Shown: positions 45,182 through 57,929 of the stretch, piece by piece
Layout: every line of letters begins with the position of its first letter
Numbering within the stretch: position 1 is the stretch's first letter
NCBI GenBank assembly: GCA_023375785.1
Contig: SZWC01000516.1
Location: 149,646-213,645, forward strand
Length of the DNA stretch: 64,000 nucleotides
Direction of reading: 5' to 3'
Source: Penium margaritaceum
Lineage: Eukaryota; Streptophyta; Zygnematophyceae; Desmidiales; Peniaceae
Program-made: the position numbers and the translations under genes
The notes under the pieces: generated by a model
Told to the model about the DNA's origin: nothing
The model's database searches: none
The model's input: the letters and a program-made list of their open reading frames with translations, nothing else

Positions 45182-46562
45182 AACACTACGATGAAACCTT
45201 TGCGCCAATGGCAAAGTTTGCCTCCATTTGCTCCATCCTCTCGGCGGCGGCGGCGCGCGACTACGAAGTCCACCAAATGGACGTGAAAACTGCGTTCCTA
45301 AACGGTGACCTGGACAAGGAGGTCTACATGGAGGTGCCGGAGGGGGTGGAAGCGCCGCCGGGGAATGTGTGCCGGCTTCGCAAGGCGCTCTACGGGCTGA
45401 AGCAAGCGCCACTCATGTGCTACCAGAAAATGGACGGCTTCATGGCCAAGCTTGGCTTAAAGCGCAGCAAGGTGTATCACAACGTGTAGGTGCGGAAGCA
45501 GTCGGGGTTGCATTAGATCGTGGCACTTTACGTAGATGATCTCATCCTCGTGTCATTGGACATGGAGGAATTGGTGAACGTGAAGCGACAGCTGGGCGAT
45601 CGGTTCAAAATGGCCGACATGGGCGAGCTCGAGTACTACCTCGGTGTCGACATCAAGAGGGACTGCAAGGCACGCACGCTCGAGATGAGGCAGGCAAAGT
45701 ATGTGCAAGAGGTGCTCCGCCGCTACAACATGGAGGAGTGCAACCCCATCGGCACACCCATGACAACCACATGTGAGATGAGCTTGAGCATGGGCCCGAG
45801 CATGGACGAGGAGGAGGAGATGGCAGGTGTGCCATACTAGTCCGCAGTGGGGAGCATCATGTACGCCATGCTGGCAACGCGGCCCGACCTGGCCTTCGCG
45901 GAGGGCCAAGTGAGCCGCTACGTTGCTCACCCCGGGCCGTTGCATTGGCAAGCTGTGAAGCGGATCCTCCGCTATCTCAAGGCGACAAAACAGTCGCGAC
46001 TCGTGTTTGGAGGGGGAGCACGTGACGACTCCCTCGAGTTGGTCGGCTACTCCGATGCACACTGGGCTAGTGATGTGGATGACAGAAAATCAACATCGGG
46101 GTACGTGTTTGTGCTTGGTGGTGAAGCGGTTTCATGGGCAAGAAGAAAGCAGGACTGCGTGGCGCTGTCCTGCACTGAAGCGGAGTACATCACGGTCGTG
46201 GAAGCCGCAAAGGAGGCTGTGTGGCTGGGGCGGCTACTATAGGAGATCAGCGTGCCGCAAAGGAAGCCAACAGTACTCACTGCGGGAAACATGAGTGCCA
46301 TCAGCCGGACCCAGAACCCGGTGCTGCACAGGAGGACCAAGCAAATCGAGATCCGGCATCACTATGCGCGAGACTTGGTGGCGAAGGGATATGCGGCAAT
46401 CGTGCATTGTGGCACTAAGCGCATGCTCGCCGATGCCATGACCAAGGCACAGCCCAAGGACAGGCACGATGCGAGCTGCATGGAGCTCGGTCTGCGCTGT
46501 GAGGTTTAAAATGCTGCAGGTTCCAAGGACATGGCATCAAGGCTGCGGTACAGGTGGGAGAT
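45182..46562 (+). mobile_element. Copia array unit 0, RT and RNase H part
   Basis: It starts mid-RT (HYDETFAPMAKF), goes through MDVKTAFLNGDLDKEVYMEVPEG, KALYGLKQAPLM and YVDDLILVS, to RNase H (STSGYVFVLGGEAVSW and TEAEYI). It ends at a GTGGGAGAT purine stretch joined to the LTR at 46563. The left edge is the LTR element insertion at 45181. Broken in several places. Confidence 0.85.
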
Positions 46563-47287
46563 TGTTGACATGGTGTGCCCCTTGCCATGAGTGACGTTAA
46601 TCGTATGCCATGGTTCGACCACTGGCTAGTGATGGAACACCTGATCTGACTTTAGATTTGGATTCCTTGGATTTTTCCATGCAGGATTGAGCTTTGAATC
46701 TCTCAATTTGAGTGAGTATTCAGAAAGGTAGCCTAGCCCGAAAATCGGGTATTGGGTGGATGGAATCTGGTATCCGCCATGGGTGGCGGGATAATCCACC
46801 GCCAATGATCCGAGTTCGTCTCCAATGGGCTCCAAATGCACCAAGGGCATGAATGAGGCAACCATAAGGACCTCCTTGACTAGGGTGAACTTCTCCTCGA
46901 ATTTTGGGCGAGGAAAGGCGCTTTGACGGGTCACCGTTCAAGCACCTCCCATCGCCTAGAGTGGAAGGCTAGGTGGGCTACTCCACCAAGGGTTACTTCC
47001 ATGGCCGTGGCAGGGGCTCTACTTCTCCGTTTTGGGTGTGCTTGGATGTGTTGGAAAGCTTAGATCACAGGCTATAAGGATCTGATGTAATCTCACTATG
47101 CTAACTAACAAAAACTTGCTTCGATTCAGTTCTACTGAATGCGACGTGTTCTGCCCACTCACATCTGTGATCCTTGTGCTCCACACTCTTCACCATTGGT
47201 GTCCTTTGGCTGCTCAAAACACTCATAGCGTGCATCAGTGAGAGCTAGGCATCGTTGAGGGTGCCTCCACACCCACTAGTGCCAACA
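46563..47287 (+). repeat. LTR shared by copia array units 0 and 1
   Basis: It is 725 bp, starts TGTTGACATGG and ends GTGCCAACA. It serves as 3' LTR of the unit on its left and 5' LTR of the unit on its right. It resembles 51516-52201 at a level I judge above 90%. Confidence 0.85.
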
Positions 47288-50200
47288 AAGGGTTATGGAC
47301 CCACGTCCCTAGAAGGACCCTAGCTCTACAACGCTACCACCGCACGCCGTGGCACCGACAGAGCAAGAGAGCGTCGGCGTCTCCAATTTTGACGGACTTG
47401 GCTTCCACTTCTGGATGTGGGAGTTTGAGGTCTTCCTTGATGACAAGGGCTTGCTTGAGCTGCTCAACAGTAAAGAAATGACCCCTCCGGATACCGCGAC
47501 GCCGGAGGAAGTGGAAGCGTACAATAAGCACAACAAGAAGGCGCTTTCTTTGTTGGAGTATGCGCTTGCTCCGATACAACGCACTCTCATTCAAGGATGC
47601 ACGTAGGCCGCGGAGGCCTGGAAAAAGCTCTGCACCATCTACCAGTCTGCTAACCTTGCTGACCAGCTCTTCTTCTTCAAGAGGCTCGTCACCCTCAGTG
47701 CCAAGGAAGGTGACGACATCATGGAGATCCTGCAGTAGATTGAGTCACTGAATGCCGAGTGCATAGCCACCGGGTGGAAGGTCGACCCTCAGCTGCAAGC
47801 CATGATCCTCCTCCTAGCCTTGCCGGACAGTTGGAGTCCCATGATCACCGTCGTAGCCGGCTGGTCCGCCGATGAGCTGAAGTACCCGAAGGTGGCTGAG
47901 TACGTCTGCAATGAATGGATGCGGCTTGGTGGGAGAGAGAGTGGGACAACATCAAGTTCCGCCTATGCCGTCCGCCCTCAAGGTGGAGGGGGAGGCAAGA
48001 AGGGGAAGGGTGCCAAGCAGGGTACCAAGAAAGCTGACAAGAAGGGGGAGTGCTATGTGTGTGGCAAAGAAGGCCACTACGCACGCAACTGCCCCAACAG
48101 AAAGCCGGACAACCCGGGGAAAGCTGGAAAGAAGGACGACCGCGCAATGATGGCGAAGGAGTCCACCGACTTGAGAGATCCGGGAGTCTCCGTGATTGAC
48201 TCCGGATCAGGCCGCCACACGCAATGTAAGCGGGCGGCATTTGTCACCTATGATGCCTCGGAACGGCGCATGACGGTGGCCAACGGCAAAACAGAGTTGG
48301 CTGCCGAAGAAGGCAATCTTTGCATGGAGGTGGATGTGGACGGGGAGGCTGTCACGAGCACAACTCACGATGTGCTCCACATGCCCAAATTTGGGGCAAA
48401 TCTACTGTCAGTGAGCCGCCTTACCGACAAGGGGCTCGAGGTGCTCTTCAACAAGAAGGAGGTCATAAGCTGGATGGGGGGGGGGACGGTGAGGTGATTG
48501 CATGTGGAAAGTGAGAGGACGACTTGTACCTACTACGTGCAAAGATCCTTGGCAGCCAGGCAAGGTCCGACGTTGTCCACCTCGCGAAGAAGGACGAAGG
48601 AGACCTGGACCTATGGCACCGTCGCATATGCCACATCGCTCTCTCAACTGTGAGGGATATGGCAAAGAAGGAAATGGTGTGAGGTCATGAGGTCAAGAGC
48701 CTTGATGTAGCGAAGGATGCTGTGTGCGAGCCGTGTGTGGTCGGCAAGGCGACACGGCAGCCGTTTGATGGCAAAGGGACGCGAGCATCGGCAAAGTTGG
48801 AGGTGGTCCACACTGACGTGTGCGGACCATTGGAGAGCTCCATCGGGGGCGCTCGCTACTTCGTCACCTTCATCCATGACCACATCCATCTACCTCTACA
48901 TCATTAAGAGGGAGAGCAATGACTTGTCGTGTATGCAGGAGTTTGTGGCAGCTGTGGAGCGATAAACGGAGTTGAAGGTGAAGGCGTTCCTGAGCGACAA
49001 CGGTGGCGAGTACGAGGGCTGCTCGACATGGATGAAGAGCAAGGGGATCGCTTGGCAGAAAACTACGCCACACTCTCCGCAGCAGAACGGCCTCTGCGAG
49101 AGCGCAAACCGCACCATCCTCAACATGGTCTGGTCCATATTGAGTGATGCTCGCCTCGCACAGCGGTACTGGGAAGAGGCGGCATGGGCATCGGCGTACA
49201 TCATGAACCTGATGCCAAAAAGCCGCTAATAGACATGGAGTCCAAGGTGTGGAAGACGCCACAAGAAGTGTGGAGCGGGAGGAAGCCAACTGTGGCACAC
49301 CTCCGCACGTTTGGATGTGCTCCACATGCTGCTGTGCAGGCACGGGAGGGGCGGGGCAAGCTGGACCCGCGGACTCGCCGGTGCATCTTCGTCGGGTACG
49401 AGAGTGGGAGCAAGGCGTACCGGCTCTTCGACCCGCGGAGGCAGCAAATCGTGAAGAGTCACGATGTCACGTTTGACGAGGACAGCCATTGGACGGACAA
49501 GGACGCGGGTCTCTCCAAGCCGGGGGAGTGGCTGCCACTCCTCGAGGGGGAGACTCCGAGGATGCAAAAGAGGGTGATGTCCCATTGGCTCCAGCCGGCG
49601 AGAACCATCCGGGCGATGTGGGAGTGGCTGATTTGCATTCAGCCAAGTCGGACGATGAGTCCAAAGCGCCGGCAGCAGTGGAGCTGAACAAAGAGGTGGG
49701 GAGTGAGCCCGTATCCCCATGGTCCCCGAGAAAGGGGGAGCAGGCCAGCGGGTCAAGTGGCACCGCAAGGGGGCAGCAACAGCAGTCGCATCGGCAGCAC
49801 CAGCAGCAGCCTCAACAGTAGTTGCCTTTAGGAAGCAGACTCGCAAGGCGGACAGAAAAGAGGTACGATACCGCAAAGGGCATCTGGACTAGGCTCGCTC
49901 GAGCATTCTTTGTGCAAGAGGAGCCTGAGACCGTCAAGGAGGCGTTGTAGCGGAAGGATGGGGCTGAGTGGGAGGGAGCTATAAAATATGAGCTTGCCTC
50001 CCATGAAGAGAACGGCACTTGGCAGCTGATTGACAGGCCGGAGGGCGCAAACATCATCGGCTGCAAGTGGATCTTCAAGAAGAAGATCACCAAGGAGGGG
50101 AAGGTGGAGCGGTACAAGGCGCGGCTGGTCACGAAGGGGTATGCCCAGCGACAGGGTGAACACTACGATGAAAGCTTCACGCCGGTGGCAAAGTTTGCCT

Positions 50201-51515
50201 CCATTTGCTCCATCCTCTAGGTGGCGGCGGCGCACGACTACAAAGTCCACCAAATGGACGTAAAAACCACGTTCCTCAACGGTGACCTGGACAAGCAGGT
50301 CTACATGGAGGTGCCGGAGGGGGTGGAAGCGCAGCCGTGGAAGGTGTGCCAGCTTCGCAAGGCGCTCTATGGGCTGAAGCAAGCGCCACTCATGTGGTAC
50401 CTGAAAATGGATGGCTTTATGGCCGAGCTTGGCTTAAAGCGCTGCAAGGCGGATCACAGCGTGTACGTGCGGAAGCAGCCGGGGTTGCACCAGATCGTGG
50501 CACTTGACGTGGATGATCTCATCCTCATGTCGTCGGACATGGAGGAGTTGGTGAACCTGAAGTGGCAGCTAGGCGATCGGTTCAAAATGACTGAAATGGA
50601 AGAGCTCGACTACTACCTCGGCGTCGCCATCAAGAGGGACCGCAAGGCACGCACACTCGAGATGGAGCACGCAAAGTACGTGCAAGAGGTGCTCTGCCGC
50701 TACAACATGGAGGAGTGCAACCCCATCGGCACACCCATGACAACCACATGTGAGATGAGCTTGAGCATGGACTCGAGCATGGACGAGGAGAAGGAGGAGA
50801 TGGCAGGTGTGCCATACCAATCCGCAGTGGGGAGCATCATGTTCGCCATGGTGGCGACGCGGCCCGACCTGGCCTTCACGGAGGGCCAAGTGAGCCGCTA
50901 CGTTGCTGATCCCGGGCCACTGCATTTGCAAGCGGTGAAGCGGATCCTCCGCTATCTCAAGGTGACAAAACAGTCGCGACTCGTGTTTGGAGGGGGAGCA
51001 CGTGACGACTCCCTCGAGTTGGTCGGCTACTCTGATGCCGACTGGGCTGGTGATGTGGATGACAGAAAATCAACGTCGGGGTACGTGTTTGTGCTTTGTG
51101 GTGAAGCGGTTTCATGGGCAAGCAGAAAGCACTGAAGCGGAGTACATCGCGCTCGTAGAAGCCGCAAAGGAGGCGGTGTGGCTGCAGCGGCTACTATAGG
51201 AGATCGGCATGCCACAAAGGAAGCCAACAGTACTCAATGTGGGCAACATGAGTGCCATCAGCCTGACCCAGAACCCGGTGCTGCACAGGAGGACTAAGCA
51301 CATCAAGATCCGGCATCACGATGCGTGAGACTTGGTGGCGAAGGGAGATGCGGCTATTGTGCATTGTGGCACTAACCGCATGCCATGCCATGACCAAGGC
51401 ACAGTCCAAGGACAGGCGCAATGCGAGCTGCATGGAGCTCGGTCTGCACTGTGAGGTTTAAATTTTTTGCAGGTTCCAAGGAAAGGGCATCAAGGCTGCG
51501 GTGCAAGGTGGAGAT
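47288..51515 (+). mobile_element. Copia array unit 1, complete interior
   Basis: All copia parts are present in order. Gag is at 47349 on, with zinc knuckle CYVCGKEGHYARNC at about 48053-48094. Protease signature VIDSGSGRHTQ is near 48193. Integrase spans about 48600-49260 (VHTDVCGPLESS, FLSDNGGEYEGC, HSPQQNGLCE). RT runs from about 49850 with a VDDLILMS box near 50510, and RNase H goes to about 51460. A candidate half-tRNA primer site is at 47290-47304. Roughly ten breaks; fossil. Confidence 0.9.
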
Positions 51516-52201
51516 TGTTGACATGGTGTGCCCCTTGCCATGAGTGGTCGAAAACCTGATCTGAATTTAGATTTGGAATCCTTGGATTTCTCCATGCAGG
51601 ATTTAGCTTTGAATTGCTCAATTTGAGTGATTATTCAGAAAGGTAGCCTAGCCCGAAAATCGGGTATTGGGTGGATGGAATCTGGTATCCGCCATGGGTG
51701 GCGGGATAATCCACGGCCAGTGATCAGAGTTCATCTCCAATGAGCTCCAAATGCACCAAGGGCATGAATGAGGCAACCATAATGATCTCCTTGACCAGGG
51801 TGAACGTCTTCTCGACTTCTGGGTGAGGAAAGGCGCTTTGACGGGTCATCGTTGAAGCGCCTCCCATCGCCTACAGTGCAATGCTAGTGGGGGGCTCCAC
51901 CAAGGGTTACTTCGACGGCCATAGCAAGAGCTCTACTGCTCCGTTTTGGGTGTCATTGGATGCGTTGGAAATCTTAGGTCACAGGCTATAAGGATCTGAT
52001 GTAACCTCACTATGCTAACTAAGAAAAACCTGTCTCCATTCACTTCTACTAGATGCGACGTGTTCTACCCACTCACATCCGTGATCCTTGTGCTTAACAC
52101 TGTTCACCATTGGTGTCCTTTGGCTGCTCAAAACACTCGTAGCGTACATCAATGACAGCTAGGCATTGTTGAGGGTGCCTCCACACCCACTAGTACCAGC
52201 A
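51516..52201 (+). repeat. LTR shared by copia array units 1 and 2
   Basis: It is 686 bp, starts TGTTGACATGG and ends ACCAGCA. It is followed immediately by AA and the candidate internal-tRNA primer site. Confidence 0.85.
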
Positions 52202-52203
52202 AA

Positions 52204-52218
52204 GGGTTATGGGCCCAC
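52204..52218 (+). other. Candidate half-tRNA primer-binding site
   Basis: GGGTTATGGGCCCAC lies two bases after the LTR. It is complementary to the anticodon arm (GTGGGCCCATAACCC) of plant initiator tRNA-Met as I recall that sequence. The Drosophila copia element is known to prime from this internal region using a 5' half-tRNA. The unit 1 equivalent (47290-47304) differs by one base. Confidence 0.65.
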
Positions 52219-52544
52219 ATGCCTAGAAGGACCCTAGCTCTACAACTTTCATGCTACCATCGCGCGCCGTGGCACTGACCGAGCAAGAGAGCATCGGCGT
52301 CTCCAATTTTGATTGACTTGGTTTCCACTTGTGGAGGTGGGAGTTTGAGGTCTTCCTTGATGACAAGGGCCTGCTTGAGCTGCTCAACGGTAAAGAAACA
52401 ACCCCTTTGGATACCGCAACGCTGGAGGAAGTGGAAGCGTACAAGAAGCGCAACAAAAAGGCGCTTGCTTTGTTGGTGTATGCGCTTGCTCCGACACAAC
52501 GCTCCCTCATTCAAGGATGCACGGAGGCCGCGGAGGCCTGGAAA

Positions 52545-53037
52545 AAGCTCTGCACAATCTACCACTCTGCTAACCTTGCTAATCAGTCCTTCGTCTTCAG
52601 GAGGCTCGTCACCCTCAGTGCCAACGAAGGCGACGACATCACGGAGATCCTGCAGCAGATTGAGTCACTGACTGCCGAGTGCGTAGCCACTGGGTGGATG
52701 GTCGACCCTCAGCTGCAAGCCATGATCCTCCTCCTTGCCTTGCCGGACAGTTGGATTCCCATGATCACTGTCGTAGGCGGCTGGTCCGCTNAAGCTCTGC
52801 ACAATCTACCACTCTGCTAACCTTGCTAACCAGTCCTTCGTCTTCAGGAGGCTCGTCACCCTCAGTGCCAACGAAGGCGACGACATCACGGAGATCCTGC
52901 AGCAGATTGAGTCACTGACTGCCGAGTGCGTAGCCACTGGGTGGATGGTCGACCCTCAGCTGCAAGCCATGATCCTCCTCCTTGCCTTGCCGGACAGTTG
53001 GATTCCCATGATCACTGTCGTAGGCGGCTGGTCCGCT
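52545..53037. repeat. Assembly duplication around N at 52791
   Basis: 52545-52790 and 52792-53037 are almost identical 246-bp stretches on each side of one N, as at 22401 and 39440. This inflates the gag region of array unit 2. Confidence 0.85.
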
Positions 53038-55495
53038 GATGAGCTGAAGTACCCGAAGGTGGCTGAGTATGTCCACAATGAATGGATGCCGCGTGGTGGG
53101 AGAGAGAGTGGGAGAACATCAAGTTCCACCTACGCCGTCCGCCCTCAAGGTGGAGGGGGATGCAAGAAGGGGAAAGGTGCCAAGCAGGGCACCAAGAAAG
53201 GTGACAAGAAGGGGGGGTGCTATGTGTGTGGCAAAGAAGGCCACTACGCATGAAACTGCCCCAACAGGAAGTCGGACCAGTCGGGGAAAGCTGGAAAGAA
53301 GGATGACCGCGCAATGATGGCAAAGGAGTCCACCGACTTGACAGATCCGAGAGTCTCTGTGATTGACTCCGGATCAGGCCGCCACATGCAATGTAAGCGG
53401 ACGGCATTTGTCACCTATGGCGCCTCGGAACGGCGCATGTTGGTGGCCAATGGAAAAACAGAGTTGGCTGCCAGAGAAGGCAAAATTCGCATCGAGGTGG
53501 ATGTGGACGGGGAGGCTGTCATGAGCACAATTCACGACGTGCTCCACATGTCCAACTTTGGAGCAAATCTGTTGTCAGTGAGCCGCTTTACCGACAAGGG
53601 GCTCAAGGTGCTCTTCAATAGGAAGGAGGCCATCATCCGGATGGAGGGGGACGGCAAGGTGATTACACGTGGAAAGCAAGAGGACGACTTGTACCTACTA
53701 CATACAAAGATCCTCCGTAGCCGGGTGGGGTCCAACGTTGCCCACCTCGGGAAGAAGGACGAAGGAGACCTGGACCTATGGCACCATTGCCTATGCCACA
53801 TCGCTCTCTAAACTGTGAGGGACATGGCAAAGAAGGAAGTGGTGCGGGGTCTTGAGGTCAAGAGCCTTGATGTAGCCAAAGATGCCGTGTGCGAGCCGTG
53901 TGTGGTCTGCAAAGCGACGCGGCAGCCATTTGATGGCAAAGGGACGTGAGCATCAACGAAGTTGGAGGTGGTCAACACTAACATATGCGGACCATTCGAG
54001 AGCTCCATCGGGGTTGCTCGCTAATTTGTCACCTTCATCCATGACCACAGCCGCAAGCTCTACCTCTACATCATTAAGAGGAAGAGCAATGTCTTGACGT
54101 GTATGCAGTAGTTTGTGGCGGCTGTGGAGCGGAAAACGGAGTTGAAGGTGAAGGCATTCCTGAGCAACAACGGTGAAAAATACAAGGGATGCTCGGCATG
54201 GATGAAGAGCAAGGGAATCGCGTGTTAGAAAACTATGCCACAATCTTTGTAGCAGAACGGCGTTGCCGAGAGGGTGAACCGCACCATCCTCAACATGGTC
54301 GGGTCCATGTTGAACGATGCTGGCCTCGCGCATCGGTACTGGGGCAAGGCGGCACGGACAGCTGGGTACATCATGAACCTGACACCAAAAAAGCCACTAA
54401 AAGACGCAGACTCCAAGGTGTGGAAGACACCACAAGAAGTGTGGAGCGGGAGGAAGCCAACTGTGGCACACCTCCGTACATTTGGATGTGTTGCACATGC
54501 TGTTGTGCAGGCACAGGAGGGGCGGGGCAAGCTGGTCCCGCGGACTCGCCGGTGCATTTTTGTCGGGTACGAGAGCGGGAGCAAGACGTACCGGCTCTTC
54601 GACCCGCGGAGGTAGCAAATCGTGAAGAGTCACGATGTCACGTTCGACGAGGACAGCCGTTGGACGGACAAGGACGCGGGTCTCTCCAAGCGGGGGGAGT
54701 GGCTGCCACTCCTCGAGGGGGAGACTCCGGAGGACGCAAAAGAGGGTGATGTCCCATCGGCTCCAGCCGGCGAGAACCATCTCAGAGATGTGGGAGCAGT
54801 TGATTTGCATTCAGTTGAGTCGGATAATGAGTCCAAAGCGCCGGCAGCAGTGGAGCTGAACGAAGAGGTGGGAAGTGAGCCCGCAACCCCACTATCCCTG
54901 AGAAAGCGGGAGCAGGCCAGTAGTGCAAGTGGCACCGCAAGGGGACAGCAGCAGCAGCAGCAGCGGCAGCAGCAGCAGCAGCCTCAATTGCAGTAGCCCG
55001 GGAGAAGCAGACGCGGAAGGAGGACGGCAAAGAGGTACGATGCCGCAGAGGGCATCTGGACTGGGTTCGCTCGAGCATTCTTTGCGCAGAAGGAGCCCAA
55101 GACTGTCAAATAGGCATTGCAATAGAAGGATGGGGCTGAGTGGAAGGGAGCTATAAAATCTGAGCTTGCCTCCCATGAAGAGAACGGCACTTGGCAGCTG
55201 ATTGATAGGCCGGAGGGCGCAAAAATCATCGGCTCTAAGTGGATCTTCAAGAAGAAGCTCACCAAGGAGAGGAAGGTGGAGCGGTACAAGGCGCGGCTGG
55301 TCATGAAGGGGTACGCCCAGCGAAAGGGTGAACACTACGATGAAACCTTCCCGTTGGTGACAAAGTTTGCCTCCATTCGCTCCATCCTCTCGGTGGCGGC
55401 AGCGCACGACTACGAAGTCCATCAAATTGAGACTCGTCTGTAGCCAGAGGGCCGCGCCCCTCAATCCCACTGCCCAACACTTCCAAACCATCGGA

Positions 55496-56314
55496 TCACA
55501 GGCCTCTGGGAACATGGAGCTGCCCACATTGTCTACCTCCTTCAATCAATGCAAGTGCTTGAAATGAAAGGACGGACTTAGTCTTTGGTACAAGCCTCTC
55601 TTTGAGCACTGTTTGAGTACCTGCAGTTTTGGGAGGTTGGCCACAATGGATGTCGACAGCTCCTCCACGGCTTCCTCCAAAAGGAGGCACACCAACTCCA
55701 TCTGCTCCTGGGCCAGAGAGCTCCACTAGAGAATGGAGCAATGCCGCTGACAAGCACACCAAGGCGGCCGCCTTGGCTGCCTTGGCTGGCGGCCGCCTTG
55801 GCTGGCGGCCAAGGTGTTCCCTCGGCTCAGCTGCAACAAGGCCCGCCCCCCTCTCATCAAACGGCAGTTGCGCCTGAAGCCTCGCCAGCTTCTGCAGGTC
55901 CCCCACATGGGAGCCTTCCGGTGCCAACACCACCCCCATGATCCCCAACACAGCGGTCCAAACTGCGGAGTCAAATCCACGCAGTACTCTCAGCCAATCT
56001 GGATCCGAAGGTAGTGCCTGAACCGAAAAGTCAGCCTGGGGCACAATGCACAGGCAGAGCATTGTCATGGCTGCTCGAGTATCCTCCAATCGTGGCAATA
56101 CCCATAACTCTTGAGTCCGATCCAGCAGCCACTCCTCCCCCCATTCTGTCCAAAAACTCTGTCCCCACTGGGCAACCCACGAGCACCACACCGTCTGGGG
56201 CTGAAGGAATCCCTGCCAACTCCTCAGGAACAACTCCTTATGTCCTCCGCCACAACAGACACTTCCTCGGCTGGATTTGTAGTCCCTAAATACCCGCAAT
56301 CTTGAGCATGGCAC
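55496..56314 (-). pseudogene. C-terminal region of LINE relic 2
   Basis: An open stretch of 272 codons follows the RT on the same strand, with SDPDWLRVLRGFDSAVWTAVLGI and an Ala/Arg-rich middle. In its family this part lies between RT and the 3' end. No catalytic motif is recognised, and composition alone does not prove it is in the right frame throughout. Confidence 0.45.
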
Positions 56315-56331
56315 GGATGCAAGGGCATCTG

Positions 56332-56907
56332 CTATTCTACAGATCTGGTAGCATGATGGAAGGCGCCAACATTCCCCAAAGCGGCACCCCCCTGACTCAG
56401 CAGCTCCGTCTCCCCTGCCTCTAGGATGGGTGAGAGGGCAAGATCAAATAGTACGGGTTCTAACCGGTCCCCTTGTCGCATGTCTTGCTGACTCTCTGAG
56501 ACTGCTGGTGTGCTCACTCTGAATAACAGCAGTTAAACCGAAAACACATAGAACTGATGCAGTAAAGGAACCCAGGAATTGAGGCCTTTGTTAAGGACTG
56601 CTTCAAACACAATTTTGCATTTGACCTCATTGAAGGTGTTGCAGATGCCCAAACGGTGAAGCCAATACGCATGATGTGCGCCCAAGATAGCGTGCACGCC
56701 TTGCACAAGCAAAGCCGACCCCTCTGAAACTCCAACCCCAAACTGGAGCGGCAACAACGCCTTCTTGATCTTCTCCTTGTCCCAGATCAACAAGACCCTC
56801 CCTGCAAGCCTGAATAATGCCTCCCACACGGTGATAGGTCTCACTCCCTCCTCAGTATCCCCCTTAAGTAATGGGATCAGGCGACTGCGTCCCAAGACGG
56901 TATCCAC
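56332..56907 (-). pseudogene. Reverse transcriptase fragment of LINE relic 2
   Basis: RT signatures are SRLIPLLKGDTEEGVRPITV, ALLPLQFGVGVSEGSALLVQGVHAIL, FNEVKCKIVFEAVL (normally a catalytic D in a D-x-KNAF-type block; here the residue is altered) and, in a second frame, QQDMRQGDRLEPVLFDLALSPILE. This pattern fits non-LTR RTs with a 'RPI-GE' motif rather than L1. The YxDD box is not readable. Several stops and at least one frame change. Confidence 0.7.
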
Positions 56908-57119
56908 CTCCCTTGGCAGCTGTCCATGTAGGATTATTCACACTATTGCTGCCAAGGATTCAAGACCACCTGGAGTGTCCAAGGCGAGATCACACAGCAT
57001 TTCCTAGGTGAGACCCTCTGGCCCTGTGCCCGAACCCCGTGGAGCATCTTGCAAAGCCTCCACCACCATGTCCTTGGCGACGAGGTCAAGGAGCAAGCCC
57101 TCAGGTGGGTCAAAGGGCT

Positions 57120-57460
57120 CAATTCAAGGGACTAGAGGAGCAGTTGCTGGGGGGTGCCGCTCGTGCAGAGCACGACGAGCGCCCTCACTATCAGCCACTG
57201 GGGGCCGATAGTGAACAAGATCAACCCCCCGGGCTGGTGCGCCTGTGTGCACCATGCAAATCGCACGTTTCCACTGTCCCTCCCCTGCTACTTGCTGCTT
57301 TGCCAAGGATAGATGTGCTGCTGGCCTTGCTGGTGGTGCAGGGCGGTATGCTAACCTGGTGGACTCCATTGCCTGGTGAATCAGTCCTACCCAATCCCCA
57401 TGTGTAAACCGCTTGCACCGTTCTAAGATGATCTCATTCTACGACATGGGTTGTGACGTC
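57120..57460 (-). pseudogene. Region upstream of RT in LINE relic 2
   Basis: The reading ERCKRFTHGDWVGLIHQAMES, then GAPARGVDLVH and RRALHERHPPAT, resembles the segment that precedes the RT fingers in a group of non-LTR RTs (gene start to the 'ALHPP' block). It ends at a stop near 57125; the next frame continues toward the RT. Confidence 0.5.
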
Positions 57461-57929
57461 CCCACCCCGCGGACAGCTTTCTCCTTGCCACAAAATTTCT
57501 CCTTGGACATCACAACCCTTTAGAGAAAAACATGTATGTGCAGGAGGAGCATCCAGCCAAGGCACAAGGAGCCTGCATCAAGGGTCGGCCCCACCACCAA
57601 GGACATGAAGAACTCGATAGTTGTCATCACTCAGCAGCACGGCTGTTCATGCACACGCCTCTCAACTGCGGGTGCTGAAATGAGCGATGAGTATCATGCC
57701 CCTTCAGAGCCATCCAACGCTCTACCAAGTCTCTACCAGCACACTTCGGCAATACTATCCCACGCTGTACAGATGAAAAGATCCTGGGCTGGTCTCACCG
57801 CTCCCTCGGCCCTGCAGAGACCATATATCCAACCTCTCACCAAATCTGCTGCCTCCAATAGTGCTGCCCCTTCTAAGTTTCGGAATTCACCAGGTATGCC
57901 TGACATTTCAACTTTTCCAAGTGCTAAGA

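Larger units (their letters stand above)
52202..55426 (+). mobile_element. Copia array unit 2, gag to RT part
   Basis: Gag (52263 on) carries a zinc knuckle CYVCGKEGHYA near 53217-53260. Protease VIDSGSGRHMQ lies near 53358 and integrase at about 53850-54610. RT begins after a Gln-rich linker near 54940-55000 and stops at AHDYEVHQI (55426). There the sequence passes without a gap into a LINE relic on the other strand. No 3' LTR remains. Broken in more places than unit 1. Confidence 0.85.
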
